A stretch of 64,000 bases of DNA from Pegoplata infirma (Eukaryota; Arthropoda; Insecta; Diptera; Anthomyiidae): positions 92,361,007 through 92,425,006 of the forward strand of contig OY992536.1 in assembly GCA_963921195.1 (NCBI GenBank), given 5' to 3'. This document shows, piece by piece, positions 43,383 through 54,012 of this stretch (positions within the stretch are counted from its first letter, which is position 1; every line of letters begins with the position of its first letter). Below the pieces are notes generated by a model. The model did no database searches. It was not told the DNA's origin and worked only from the letters and a program-made list of their open reading frames with translations. The translations under genes and the position numbers were made by a program.

Positions 43383-44262
43383 TTTGAAACCAAATTCGGC
43401 AAAACGTCTGGACCAGAAGTGCCAATGTTTGAGCGTTTTAAAGAGCAATGGGAAAATATAAAAGACAAACCATACAGTCCTGGCATAAAAGATTAGAATG
43501 TGGCAGGCAACATACCAGCTCAAGTCCAAACTGCATAATGTTGTTTTGTTGGGCTCAAATAATGGAAAAGCAACCCAGAGACGACTTCAAGGAGTTCCCT
43601 AAAATTGTAAATAAAATTGAAAATATTCCTAATAATCATTTTAGCCCACCAGGACCCATCAGTCATGCTCGATGGATGGCAAAAGGCATACATATATGGA
43701 TGGATGGCAAAAGGCATACATAAGAGATTCTGTGACATCTTTGGTATCTCAGTGGTGAAGCAGTTGCTCTATTTGATTCGAATATCTCTTGTTAAATAAA
43801 ACGAAAAATGGCAAATGAAAGGAGGAAGAGTTATCTGACGAAAAGAAGGACGAATCGTCCGACGAAGGCAGCGAAGAAAAATAAGACGATGATATCGCTA
43901 TCCCCCGAGATTATGACTCGGGGGATAGCGGCGAAAGTGGCAACAAAGATCGTGATCATCCAGTACACGTTGTTGGATTCGAAGGTGTGAAAATAATTAA
44001 CATGGAATCGAAACAAGTAAATCCAGAACTTAAAATATAAGAGACACCAAAATTTTTTGCACGCTTCGGATAAACAACAAATTTCATTGGTTCCGGTCCA
44101 AACACTTGGGAAAATTGTGGGGACTACCAGCAAGTGCTGCAAATATTACTTCAATTACATGTTTTCAACGACGCTGCCGAAATAGGCGTAAAATTAATAG
44201 AGGACAATAACAACGTGTTGTACCGTAATGGAGAGGAAAAAATATTACCCTAACAAAGTGGA
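43383..44262 (+). pseudogene. decayed gene fragment of a TE-associated arthropod family, unknown function
   Basis: Conceptual translation over three frames gives protein-like text broken by stops and shifts. First comes TSGPEVPMFERFKEQW and a stop at about 43496. A neighbouring frame follows with QPRDDFKEF and PGPISHARWMAKGIH (near 43570-43700). Then comes an acidic Ser/Asp/Glu stretch (DESSDEGSEE, near 43850). Last is WENCGDYQQV, VFNDAAEIGVKLIEDNNNVL and NGEEKIL (44100-44250). The order 'GPE...RF', 'HARWMAK' and 'ND.A..GV.LI.DFN' matches my memory of a large arthropod family of uncharacterised, apparently transposon-associated proteins. The family name and function are not known to me. The fragment lies exactly in the loop between arms of the palindrome and has clearly lost coding ability. 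Confidence 0.5.
43896..43930. repeat. perfect 14-bp stem hairpin
   Basis: CGCTATCCCCCGAG, a 7-nt loop (ATTATGA), then CTCGGGGGATAGCG. GC-rich and perfect in otherwise AT-rich sequence, within the decayed gene fragment. It may be chance created by Asp/Ser/Gly codons, or an inserted small palindrome. Confidence 0.8.
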
Positions 44263-47200
44263 AATACAACGTAGGTATGTTGCGACAAAAAGTAGGGGGC
44301 AAAAATTATTGGGGGTCAGTCTGCATTTCCCGTTCCTAAGAGGCACCATGGGAGCGGTAAGATCTGATTTTATATACAAAAATTATAAAAAATGTGTGGG
44401 AACCCCCTTAAGACTTAAAAATAAGGGGTAGGTTTGTTTGGGGAAAATGTTGGGACTAAAAAAATATTGGGGCATCTTTCTTTTGATTTTATAAAAAAAT
44501 AAAAAAAAAATGTGTGGGGCCCCCTTAAAGCTTAAAAATAGAAGGTAGGTTTGTTTGGGGAAAATGTTGGGGCTGAAAAAATATTGGGGGTCAGTCATAC
44601 ATTTAAATTCTCTAGGGTCATCCCTGCGCCAGTTAGAGCGGTAGGAGCAAATTTTATAAAAATGTCATTTTGTGTGGGAGACCCCTTAGGAATTGAAGAT
44701 ACGGTGTTAGCATGTTCAGATGAAATGTTGGCGGCTAAAAATAAATGGGGGTTGGTCTTGCTAATGACCCCTCTAGGAAGCACCGTTGGACCTGTAGGAG
44801 CTGATTTAATAAATAAAATTAAGAAAAAAAAAAAATGTATGGGGACCACCCTAACGGTTGAAGATAGAGGGTAGGTATATTCTAAGAAAATGTTGGGGAT
44901 GAAAAAATATTGGGGGTCGGTCATACATTTGATTCCTCTAGGGTCACTTCTAGGACAGCTAGAGAGGTAGGAGCAAATATTTTTTAACATTCAACCTTTG
45001 TATGGGAGCCCCCTTAAGGAGAGGAGATAGGGCTTAGGTTGATTTGGCAAAAGTGTTTGGGGCGAAAAAATAATGGGGGCCGGTCTCACATTTAACCCCT
45101 CTAGGGGCAAAACCAGGGGAGTTGTGGGGCTTTTTTTGGATTTTTTCCCATGTACGCCCAACTTTGACCACGATGAGCGACCTCTAGATCCTATCCGACA
45201 TCCCCCATTTTTTGGCTCATGCACTTTTTTTACGAACCTCACAAAATGAGGGGTTCTAGCGATTCCAAATACTGCTGCTTAAAATCTCACACATCACTAT
45301 CCCACCCTTATTACTCATAACTTCTTTAATAATGGTCCAAATTTCAATTTTTTTTTTCAAAATTTTTGTTTTTTTAAGTATTTAAAAAAAAAAAATCCCA
45401 AAAAAATTCTTAAAAGCGCTCTAGTATGCGATTTTTAAGTTTTAAAATTTAAATCTCATTTTTGAAAATGTTTGTACCCTTTGATTTTTTTAAAAATTTT
45501 TTGTGTAAAACTTCTATTGATTCTACAAATTTTTTGACCAGGAGGATTGGGGGATAACGATTATTACTATTTTTTAAAATTTGTAATTTTCCAATCTTAA
45601 AATCATTTCTACTGCTCCAATGGTGCGTCATAGATGGTTCCTTTATAAGACCGACCCCCATTAATTTTTACGTCTTAAAATTTCTTTGGAACAAACTAAT
45701 ACCCTATCTCCAATTTCTAAGGGGGCTCCCACACAAATCGACATTTTTTAAAATTTGCTCCAACCGCTCCAACTGCCCTCTTTCTCTAATTGTTAAGGCG
45801 GTCCCCATACAATTTTTTTTTATTTTTTGTAAATTTGTTTTATTTAATCAGCTTCTACCGGTCCAATGGTGCGTTCGAGAGGGGTCATTAGTTTGACCGA
45901 CCCCCATTTATTTTTATCCTACACAATTTTTTTAAAATAAACCTACCCTCTATCTCCACACCCTAAGTGGGCTTTCATTAAAAATTACATTTTTATAAAA
46001 TTTGCTCCAACTGTTGTTTGTATGGGAGCCTACTTAGACGGTGGAGATAGGCCGTAGGTATGTTTTAAAAAATGTTGTAGGGTAAAAATAAATGGGGTCG
46101 GTCTCACTAATGACCCCTCTCGGACACACCATTGGACCGGAAGAAGCTGATTAAATAAAACAAATTTACAAAAAATAAAAAAAATTGTATGGGGACCGCC
46201 TTAACAGTTAAAGATAGAGGGTAGGTGTGTTTAGAGAAAATGTTTGGACTAAAAAAATATTGTAGGTCGTTCATACATTTTGTTGCTCTAAGGGCACTAT
46301 TAGGGCATTTAGAGCGGTTGGAGCAAATTTAAAAAAATGTCGTTTTGTGTGGGAGCCCCCATAGAAATTGGAGATAGGCTATTAGTTGGTTCCAAAGAAA
46401 TGTTAAGGCGAAAAAATTAATGGGGGTCGGTCTTATAAAGGACCCCTCTATGACACACCATTGGAGCAGTAAAATGATTTTAAGATTGGAAAATTACAAT
46501 AAAATTTTTTCAAAAAATTTTAAAAAATAGTAATAATCGTTATCCCACGATCCTCCTGGGCAAAAAATTTTAAAAATCGATAGAAGTTTTACACAAAAAA
46601 ATTTAAAAAAAAATTTAAGAGTACAAACATTTTCAAAAATGAGATTTAAATTTTAAAACTTAAAAATCGCATGCTTAAGCGCTTTTAAGAATTTTTTTGG
46701 ATTTTTTTAAAAAGTACGTAAAAAACAAAAATTAAAAAAAAAAATTGAAATTTGGACCATTATTGAAGAAGTTATGAGTAAAAGAAGTTTGAGCAAAGGA
46801 ACAAACTACCAATTTTTAAAAATTCGATATCTATTGAACGGGTCATCAAAAAAATCAGAAAATTTACCACGAAGGAGTTTTCGAAGGGTACTAAAAACTG
46901 TAAACAAATTGTGAAAATCTAAAAAAAAAAAATTTAAAGTGTCCGATTTGACATGGAATGCCCCATATATATTATTGATCAGTGATCGATTTCAAGACAT
47001 TCAAGCGATGTCCGTCTGTCTGTGGAATTGGTGTTCACGACTAAAGCATTAAACACATATGACTAAAACTTTGCATACTTACTTGTTGTTGCCCTAAGAA
47101 GTTTGGTATTGCATTTGAGCGAAATCGGTTCAGCGGTTCAAAAGTTATGAAAGAAAATGTAAGGACACCTCGAAAATTTTTGTATATTCAACATAACCTA

Positions 47201-47388
47201 AAAATACAAAATGCTTTAATTCGGCTGCTGGTTAACACATGTGAACAGATTTGATCGCCGAATGGTATTTAAACAAGTACAAACATATTTTTTAACAAAA
47301 AAAAAATTTCGCCGATTTTTTTTTCACCAAAAATTTTTTTTCGCGAATTTTTGTTTTTTAAAAATTTTTTTTTTGCTTATAGGCTTTT

Positions 47389-48092
47389 TATACCCTCCAC
47401 TCTAGTGATAGAGGGTATATATAAGTTTGTCATTCCGTTTGTAACACCTCGAAATATTGGTCTAGGACCCCATAAAGTATATATATTCATGATCCTCGAT
47501 CGATTTTAAGACGATCTAGCGATGTCCGTCCGTCCATCCGTCCGTCCGTCCGTCTGTCCGTCTGTCTGTTGAAAACACGCTAACTTTTGAAAGACTTTAC
47601 GGAGGCTCCTGAAGTTTGGCATATATGTTGGGCATTTACCTGGTCAGGTTGGTATTGCAATCCAGTGAAATCGGTCCAGTGGTTCAAAAGTTATGAGCAA
47701 AAGACTGAATTTCGGCAAGGGTTTTTCGTGAATTTATGAGATAAAAAGCACTATAACTTTCGAAAAGCAATTCTGAGGACGCTGAAGCTTGGTATATATA
47801 TTTTCCGTTCCTCCAGCCAAGTTTATATTGAATTTCACCCAAATCGGTCCAGTGGTTCAAAAGTTATTAGCAAAACCGTGAATTTCAGATTAGCTTCACC
47901 TTAAATTCACGTGTTGAAAACCCGTTAAACCTGTTTTAAAAACATTGGTAAGTCACAAAAATATTTTACAACGGATTTTTGTCACTCAAAAATATTTTTA
48001 TACCAAAACAAAAAAAAAATACATTCAAAAAAATTTTACACTCAAAAAAAAAATTAGTAAATTATTTTTTTTTTTTTTTCAAAATTTACTAA
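47389..48092 (+). repeat. mini-me-like repeat, copy f, 5' part
   Basis: TATACCCTCCACTCTAGTG, hairpin, GTTTGTCATTCCGTTTGTAA, CCTCGATCGATTTTAAGACG, GTCCGTCCGTCCATCCG, GAAAACACGCTAACTTTTG and on to the poly(T) and 'caaaatttactaaaaa' block. The corresponding 3' part (from the same poly(T) block to ACTTGTTTT) lies at 52393-52709, about 4.3 kb away, beyond copy g and the hAT-like element. Confidence 0.75.
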
Positions 48093-49264
48093 AAACAAGT
48101 AGAAAAATTAAATTCGACTTGGTCGAATCTATGAATACCCTCCACAATGTTATCTGTTAGTAATTTTCTAAAAAAAATTTGAAAAATTGCATTACAAATA
48201 TTTTATTAGAAATATATATATTATTTTGAGTCAAACTTTCTTTTAATCAATCAAATTTTTTTGAGTGTAAAATTTTTTTTGACTGTCAACATTTTTTTGA
48301 GTCTGCCATTTCATTAAACAAAAAAAAAAATAATAATGTGTACATTTTTTTTTGAGTGTAACATTTTTTTTTGAGTGTAAATACTTTTTTAGTGTACAAT
48401 TTCTTTGAGTAACAAATTACTTTGTAAAATATTTTTGTTGTTTTATACCTATAATGTAATAAAAAAAAAAACTATTTCACATATTTTCTTCTTTTTAAAT
48501 TACCATCTTCTTCTTTAAAAACCAAAAACAAATTAACATTCAATCATACACATACTTTATTTGATTTTTTCCCGTTACATACAGTAACACTCACAATAAC
48601 AAAACAATAACAAATATTTACTTGTCTAACAACTAAACTGCACCCCACGACAAGAAAACAAACAACAACAAGTTTTACAAAACTGGTATTTCACCATGCT
48701 TATAAAACTTGTTTAACGAGTTTTCAACAGTTTAAGGTGAAACAAATCTGAAATTCACTGCATTGCTTATAACTTTTGAACCACTGAACCGATTTTGCTG
48801 AAATTCAAACCCAAACAGCCTCGAGAAACGACAAATATATATGCTAAGCTTCAGCCCCCTCAGAATTGTCTTTCGAAAGTTATAGTGGTTTTAATCTTGT
48901 AAATTCGAAAAATACCCTTGCCGAAATTTACTATTTTGCTCATAACTTTTGAACCACTGGACCGATTTCGCTGGATTGCAATACCAACCTGACCCGGTAA
49001 ATGGAGAACATATATGTTAAACTTCAGGAGCCTCCGTAAAGTCTTTCAAAAGTTAGCGTGTTTTCAACGGACAGACAGACAGACAGACAGACGGACGGAC
49101 GGACGGACGGACGGACGGACGGACGGACATCGCTAGATCGACTTAAAATTGATCAAGGATCATGAATATATATACTTTATGGGGTCCTAGACCAATATTT
49201 CGATGTGTTACAAACGGAATGACAAACTTATATATACCCTCTATCACTAGAGTGGAGGGTATAA
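48093..49264 (-). repeat. mini-me-like repeat, copy g
   Basis: Starts (3' end) AACAAGTAGAAAAATTAAAT with the TTCGACTTGGTCGAA hairpin and ends at the ACTCTAGTGATAGAGGG hairpin on the minus strand (49230-49264). (GGAC)n/(AGAC)n at 49069-49132. An extra segment of about 250 bp (48470-48710, ACAACAACAAG-rich) is absent from copies a and k. TTTTTTTGAGTGTAA is repeated several times at 48250-48390. Confidence 0.75.
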
Positions 49265-49959
49265 AAATGTTATATTTAGGGATGTGCGATTAATCGATTA
49301 ATTAATCACTTCGATTAATCAAAATCCTGATTAATCAATTAATCGATTAATCATACTTTCTGATTAATCAGAACTATGATTAATCAACTAATTTGAATTT
49401 TGATTAATCGAAAACGAATAATTTTATTCAATTTTTAAAAATTGTTGGCAAAACAAAATAAAAGACAAACAAAACAAAAAATATTTAAAAATGAAAAAAG
49501 AATTTATAAATTAATAAAAAGAGCAAAAATTAATATGCCAAAACCCAACAATAAATCAACCAAATTTTCCAAAATTTATGACGAATTGGATCTATAATGG
49601 AAGACTGGAGATTATATGAATAATATGCCTCTAACCATGCTCAAATCTAGAAATGAACATAGATATCGTCGGTGTGCCAACCAGAACCGCTATATGTATC
49701 AACATTTTTTGAAGAGACTTTAATAACAGCTATATTTGGTAATTTTGCGCTGTTTATTTTGAAAATAGAAAATGTCCAATATTACTTACATATATATTTA
49801 TGAAAGAAATAAAAGCACCGCGAAAGGTCAAAATAAAGCTGATTTGTAAGCCTCTTCAGAACATTTTGAAAAAAACATAGCGGTTCTGGTTGGCGCACCA
49901 ACGATATGTACATATGTAAGACGCCCAATAACAAGCATTCATGTTCCATCCCCCTAGAA

Positions 49960-50145
49960 ATGCTTCTCTCTGCCAACACTTCGACGCCAATTGGTTGTAT
50001 TGTACATGAGTTGGAGATCATTTACAATACAACAAAATTAATTTTCTACACGGGCTCAAAAAAATGCTCCTCTGTGTCAGCACTTCGACGCCAATTGGCG
50101 TTGAATTGTGCATGAGCCGGAGATCATGTGCAATACAACAAAATG
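49960..50145 (+). repeat. tandem duplication inside the hAT-like element
   Basis: Two diverged copies of an ~80-bp unit sharing CACTTCGACGCCAATTGG, GGAGATCAT and CAATACAACAAAAT. The open frame 49906-50115 runs through both units. Its composition is less biased than the surroundings, so it might descend from coding DNA, but no family is recognised. Confidence 0.7.
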
Positions 50146-50157
50146 AATATATTTTTT

Positions 50158-50295
50158 TATACCCTCCACTCTAGTGATAGAGGGTATATATAAGTTTGTC
50201 ATTTCGTATGTAACACATTGAAATATTGGTTTAGGACCCCATAAAGTATATATATTAATGATCCTTGATCGATTCTAAGTCGATCTAGCGATGTC

Positions 50296-50346
<51 letters not shown>

Positions 50347-51961
50347 CTGTTGAAATCACGTTTTTGGCTATAATCCACAACCGACTTAAACGCCTGGGGT
50401 ACCAAAAGTTGCGTAATTCTCCTAGGCAGAATCTAGTGGTTTTGTTTTTTAAATCGGTTAAGTATTTTAAAAGTTATGAGTGAAAATGTAAATTTTGATG
50501 AGTGAAAATGTGAATTTTACACAAAATAAATGCTATAACTTGACACCTGTTGAATGAATGTAAACGAAACGTTGAATTTAATGTAATTTTATCATTCCTA
50601 ACACTCACAAAAAATTTGGGCCGAATCGCACAATGGGGCGTGGCACCAGCCATTTAACCCAAAATTTTAAAATGATTTATCTTGGCTCATGGTTGACATA
50701 TTCAAATAAAATTTTAAATAGGTTCTTATTTTATTGTTCTTCTGGTTATTTTGGTACCAATTATGGCAAAATCGGTTCAGGGGTTAAGAAGCTATGAGCA
50801 ATTGAGATGAGTTTCAATATAAACCTCTATGATATGGCGTGGCAGCGCGTTTTTGTAGTTGTTGATGGTTGTTTGGCTTGTTGTTATTTGTATCAAAAGA
50901 AGTTAAAAATACGTAGTATGTGTCATACACGTGCCACGTGGTTGCTTTTATATAATTTTTATATAATTTTCATACATACATATTTATAAAATATTTTTTT
51001 TGTTTTTTAAATATTTGCATTGCACTATAGTTCCGATTATCACTTTTCTTGGCCAAAATTACAAAAATGGAAAAAATTTTGGTTTTAAATAGGTTTTGTG
51101 GTAAAAATTGTTATAATTTTTTTGTTTTCCATGTATAATATTATAAAAAATTTTTTGTATTTAAACTAGTGCCTACGGTCAGTACCGTAGTACCGGGAAT
51201 ACCGGTATTCCCGGTTCTCGGTATTCCCGGGAAATGGTACCGGTTTCCCGGTTCTTACTTTATTCCCGGTATTCCCGGGAATACCGGTATTCCCGGTTTC
51301 GGTTCTGACGGTATTCCCGGGACTACCGGTATGTATATTTTGTAAAATTTTGTTCAATTAACATTTTTTCTTCGCTTTTACAAAAAAAAAAAATACAAAA
51401 CATGTGAAAAACACCATTTTATTTATTTTTTATAAATTTAAGAAACAAATAGTTTCATGATTTTTAAACAATTTTACAAACACAACTAAATATTTCTGAA
51501 ATACTGATTATATGGTGTAATTTAAATATTTTATGGTATAATATTTTTTTGTTTTTTGAGAACCGGTACCAGTATCAGAACCGGGAATACCGGTATTCCC
51601 GGGAATATATCTAGAACCGGGAAACCGGTTCCAGAACCGGGAATACCGGTATTCCCGGGAATACCGAGAACCGGGAAATGGGGGGCACTAATTTAAACTC
51701 AAAAAATTAATTGAAAAAATTTAAAAAAATACTTTTTTTTTATTTTTAGCTAAATTTGTTTTTGAACAATAAATGAGTTTGTACAAAAATAAAATATGTT
51801 TTCTGTTGTTTGTAAGTGTTTACGACTTTCTATAAAATCCATTTTGAGAAAATTGAATTTTGGCCAACAAAGGTCGTCCGCGAAACCATAGTGCATTGGT
51901 TAACATTGTGGAGGGTATTTAAAGATTCGGCACAGCCGAATATAGCTTTCTTACTTGTTTT
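50158..51961 (+). repeat. mini-me-like repeat, copy h, with palindromic insert
   Basis: Colinear with copy b (4106-5886) from TATACCCTCCACTCTAGTG to the AGATTCGGCACAGCCGAAT hairpin and CTTACTTGTTTT. Differences are a shorter (GTCT)n tract (50297-50351), small indels and the reversed orientation of the GC-rich insert at 51167-51690. Confidence 0.8.
51167..51690 (-). mobile_element. GC-rich palindromic hAT-like element, orientation 2
   Basis: TAGTGCC at 51167 to GGCACTA ending at 51690, flanked by the same exact 8-bp duplication (ATTTAAAC at 51159-51166 and 51691-51698) as the copy at 5131-5621. Asymmetric markers (CGGTCAGTACCGTAG at one end, ATATATCTAGAACCGGG at the other, the AT-rich centre) run in reverse order relative to that copy, while the flanking mini-me sequence is in the same orientation. 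Non-coding; the small frame on each strand is repeat translation. Confidence 0.85.
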
Positions 51962-52392
51962 AATTTCAAATGATTGGAGGCACATCCATTTTTTTAGATT
52001 ATGTAATTTTGTAATGTAAAGAGACCGTGATAATATCCGCATTGTGAGCTGAAAAGAACCTCTAAAAGTCTATTCCATGGACTAATTATACATCTTCCTT
52101 GGTCTATTCGACTAAAATTTTATAAATTGTCTAAAAAATCTTCAATAGTCATAGAATTTTAAATATAAAAACAAAATAAAAACAAAAAGTATTCAATTAT
52201 TCAAATTTTGAATATTCAACTTCCTGATTAATCAATTAATCATGAATTTTGATTATTCAAAATTTAAATTTATTGATTAATCGTAGTTCTGATTAATCAG
52301 AAAGTATGATTAATCGATTAATTGATTAATCAGGATTTCGATTAATCGAATTGATTAATTAATCGATTAATCGCACATCCCTAGTTATATTA

Positions 52393-52768
52393 TATACCAA
52401 AACAACAAAAAAATACACTCAAAAAAAATTTTACACTCAAAAAAAATTTTACACCAAAACAAAAAAAAAAAAATACACTCAAAAAAAAATTTACACTCAC
52501 AAAAAATTTTACACTCAAAAAAAAAATTAGTAAATTATTTTTTTTTTTTTCAAAATTTACTAAAAAAAATGGTATTTACACAAAATAAAATATTTCTAAT
52601 TAAAACTGTTATTTTTTTCACGTTAGAAAATTTACTATCACTTAAAACGGGCATTGTGGAGGGTATTCATAGATTCGGCCAAGTCGAATTTAATTTTTCT
52701 ACTTGTTTTATATTTTGGAGGGTATCAACACATTCGGCAAGGTCGAATTTAACATTTTTACTTGTTTT
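52393..52768 (+). repeat. mini-me-like repeat, copy f 3' part, plus a second 3' end
   Basis: Begins with tandem ACACTCAAAAAAAATTTT units (52418-52530), continues through 'caaaatttactaaaaaaaat', 'attgtggagggtattcatag', the TTCGGCCAAGTCGAA hairpin and ACTTGTTTT (52709). It is immediately followed by a second terminal block (GGAGGGTATCAACACATTC, AAGGTCGAATTTAAC, ACTTGTTTT, to 52768). The frame 52569-52790 reads through these repeats. Confidence 0.7.
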
Positions 52769-54012
52769 TGTTAATATTATTTTTTTTTAAATTTCAAAGA
52801 AATCTGGAAAGGTTTCTTTGGGGACTTTCCTTGTAAGATTACTGGAAAATCCAACGATAGATTTTTTTTATGGCAGATTCGAGTTCAGGGGGTCGACATA
52901 CATAAAAATTTGTTGGTCTGGTTTCTGGATCGGAGCCTTTATGTGGGTCATGTAATTAGTTTTTGCAGAACCTCTAGTGATCCTTAAACAATTTAAAGAA
53001 AACAATATTTATTTTTTTCGAATTTTTGACCGCTTTTAAAAAGGTTAAAGTTTAAGTACCACAAAACAAAATAAAAGTTCTCTCTGACGTATAAGTGTTA
53101 TTGAATTCATATTAAAAATTTCACAACATGTATACGCCACCGTTTTTTTTTGCCATTTTCCTTTAGTTTTTTTTTTTTTGTTCTTCGAGATTCTTAAGTA
53201 TTAAACAAAAAAATAAGAAAAAAAAGTTTCGTTTTCTAAAGAGCAATATAAATAAAATACATAAATAAATACATTTTTTGATGTTGCTGGTTGTTGCCAC
53301 AGCCTGCTGTTGTTAGTTGTTGATATTTCATCTTCTTCAAGTAGCCCATATAATTTTTAGCTATAAAATATTTTATTTTACACACTCACACACACAAACA
53401 GTTTGTTTACATATATTTTGTATTGTATATATAGACTGAATACTACTTATGACCCACTTAGTATTCTTGACTTTGTCAACAACAAATAAAATTCTATATA
53501 AAAAAAAAATAGCAAAATAAAAATATGAAAATATGATCCATATAATATATAGCAATTCTATGCTTTCATACAACATCTTCACGTTTTATTTTATAAGATT
53601 TATTTAAAAAGGAATTCTTAAACTATGTTTATCTTAAGGAACTATCAATTTAAGTGATGCAAAGCTGTCGGGGTCTAGGTTTATACACTTTTGAATTTCG
53701 TATCGGAATTAGAGCCGAACGATGGCAACAAAAGAGCTAATTGTGGCAAAATTTATGGAAATAATTTGCAAGGACCAAAAATCAATCAAAATCACAAACA
53801 ACAAATTAAATACACTTGGCTTATGCCGAAAAGATATAATAAATAGACCAACTTTTAAGTTGCATGGTTCAACCAATATAAACCTTTGTAACGAAAATAC
53901 CATGGAAAATTATAGCTCATTCGCGTTTTTGTAAATGAAACTATGATTTTTTTTAGTTATTTTCATCGAGCCGAAAAAAATCCTCCACGACCCCTAGTCA
54001 GTCTACATATTT
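52769..54012. other. low-repeat stretch with one weak ORF
   Basis: 52790-52960 shares a dispersed phrase with 41310-41360 and 11200-11320. 53280-53600 is CA/TTG-rich and may be unique host sequence. Nothing else is recognised apart from the small ORF at 53722-53934. Confidence 0.35.
53722..53934 (+). CDS. 70-codon hypothetical ORF
   Basis: ATG-to-TAA frame with a more protein-like composition than other short frames here (MATKELIVAKFMEIICKD at the start, LGLCRKDIINRPTF in the middle, TMENYSSFAFL at the end). No signal peptide, membrane segment or known motif. It could be the remnant of a transposon or host exon, or chance. A minus-strand frame overlaps it. I do not recognise a family. Confidence 0.2.
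   Translation: MATKELIVAKFMEIICKDQKSIKITNNKLNTLGLCRKDIINRPTFKLHGSTNINLCNENTMENYSSFAFL

Larger units (their letters stand above)
42056..46964. repeat. 4.9 kb multi-arm palindromic element in mini-me (TA)n
   Basis: The outer arms (42056-42250 and 46745-46964: GGGGCATTCTATGTCAAATC against GATTTGACATGGAATGCCCC) enclose two further inverted pairs. The first is 42250-43330 with 44280-45300. The second is 45430-46010 with 46020-46740. The arms are built of degenerate units of about 150-190 bp with ACCGACCCCCA, AACATTTT, CCTACCCTCTAT, a TTAAGG/GGTCCC block and GCTCCTACCGCTC. The loop 43330-44280 holds unrelated sequence with a decayed gene fragment. Frames in the arms occur on both strands and are by-products. 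A related partial copy is at 28780-29400. Confidence 0.8.
41958..47380 (+). repeat. mini-me-like repeat, copy e, split by a 4.9 kb palindromic block
   Basis: The 5' part (41958-42055: TATACCCTCCACTTACAATT, AAATATTGGTCTAGGACCCC, ATAATGTATAT) and the 3' part (46965-47380: ATATATATTATTGATCAGTG, GCGATGTCCGTCTGTCTGTG, GAAATCGGTTCAGCGGTTCA) reconstitute one mini-me copy. The block 42056-46964 sits in the (TA)n tract between them. Confidence 0.75.
49277..52383. mobile_element. 3.1 kb hAT-like element with ~130-bp GATTAATC terminal repeats
   Basis: The left TAGGGATGTGCGATTAATCG and right CGATTAATCGCACATCCCTA ends are inverted repeats that continue for about 130 bp as GATTAATC/ATTAATCGATTAAT words. 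The flanks show an exact 8-bp duplication GTTATATT (49269-49276 and 52384-52391). Internally, 49662-49698 and 49876-49915 are a second inverted pair (ACCAGAACCGCTATATG and complement). 49960-50040 and 50063-50145 are a tandem duplication. No transposase frame remains. Mini-me copy h (50158-51961) is inserted in it. Confidence 0.9.

Noticed and set aside
42304..45242. Proline-rich short frames (for example 42696-42953, 44551-44990) on both strands
   Set aside because: They fall in inverted arms, occur on both strands with near-identical sequence and reflect repeated units, not genes.
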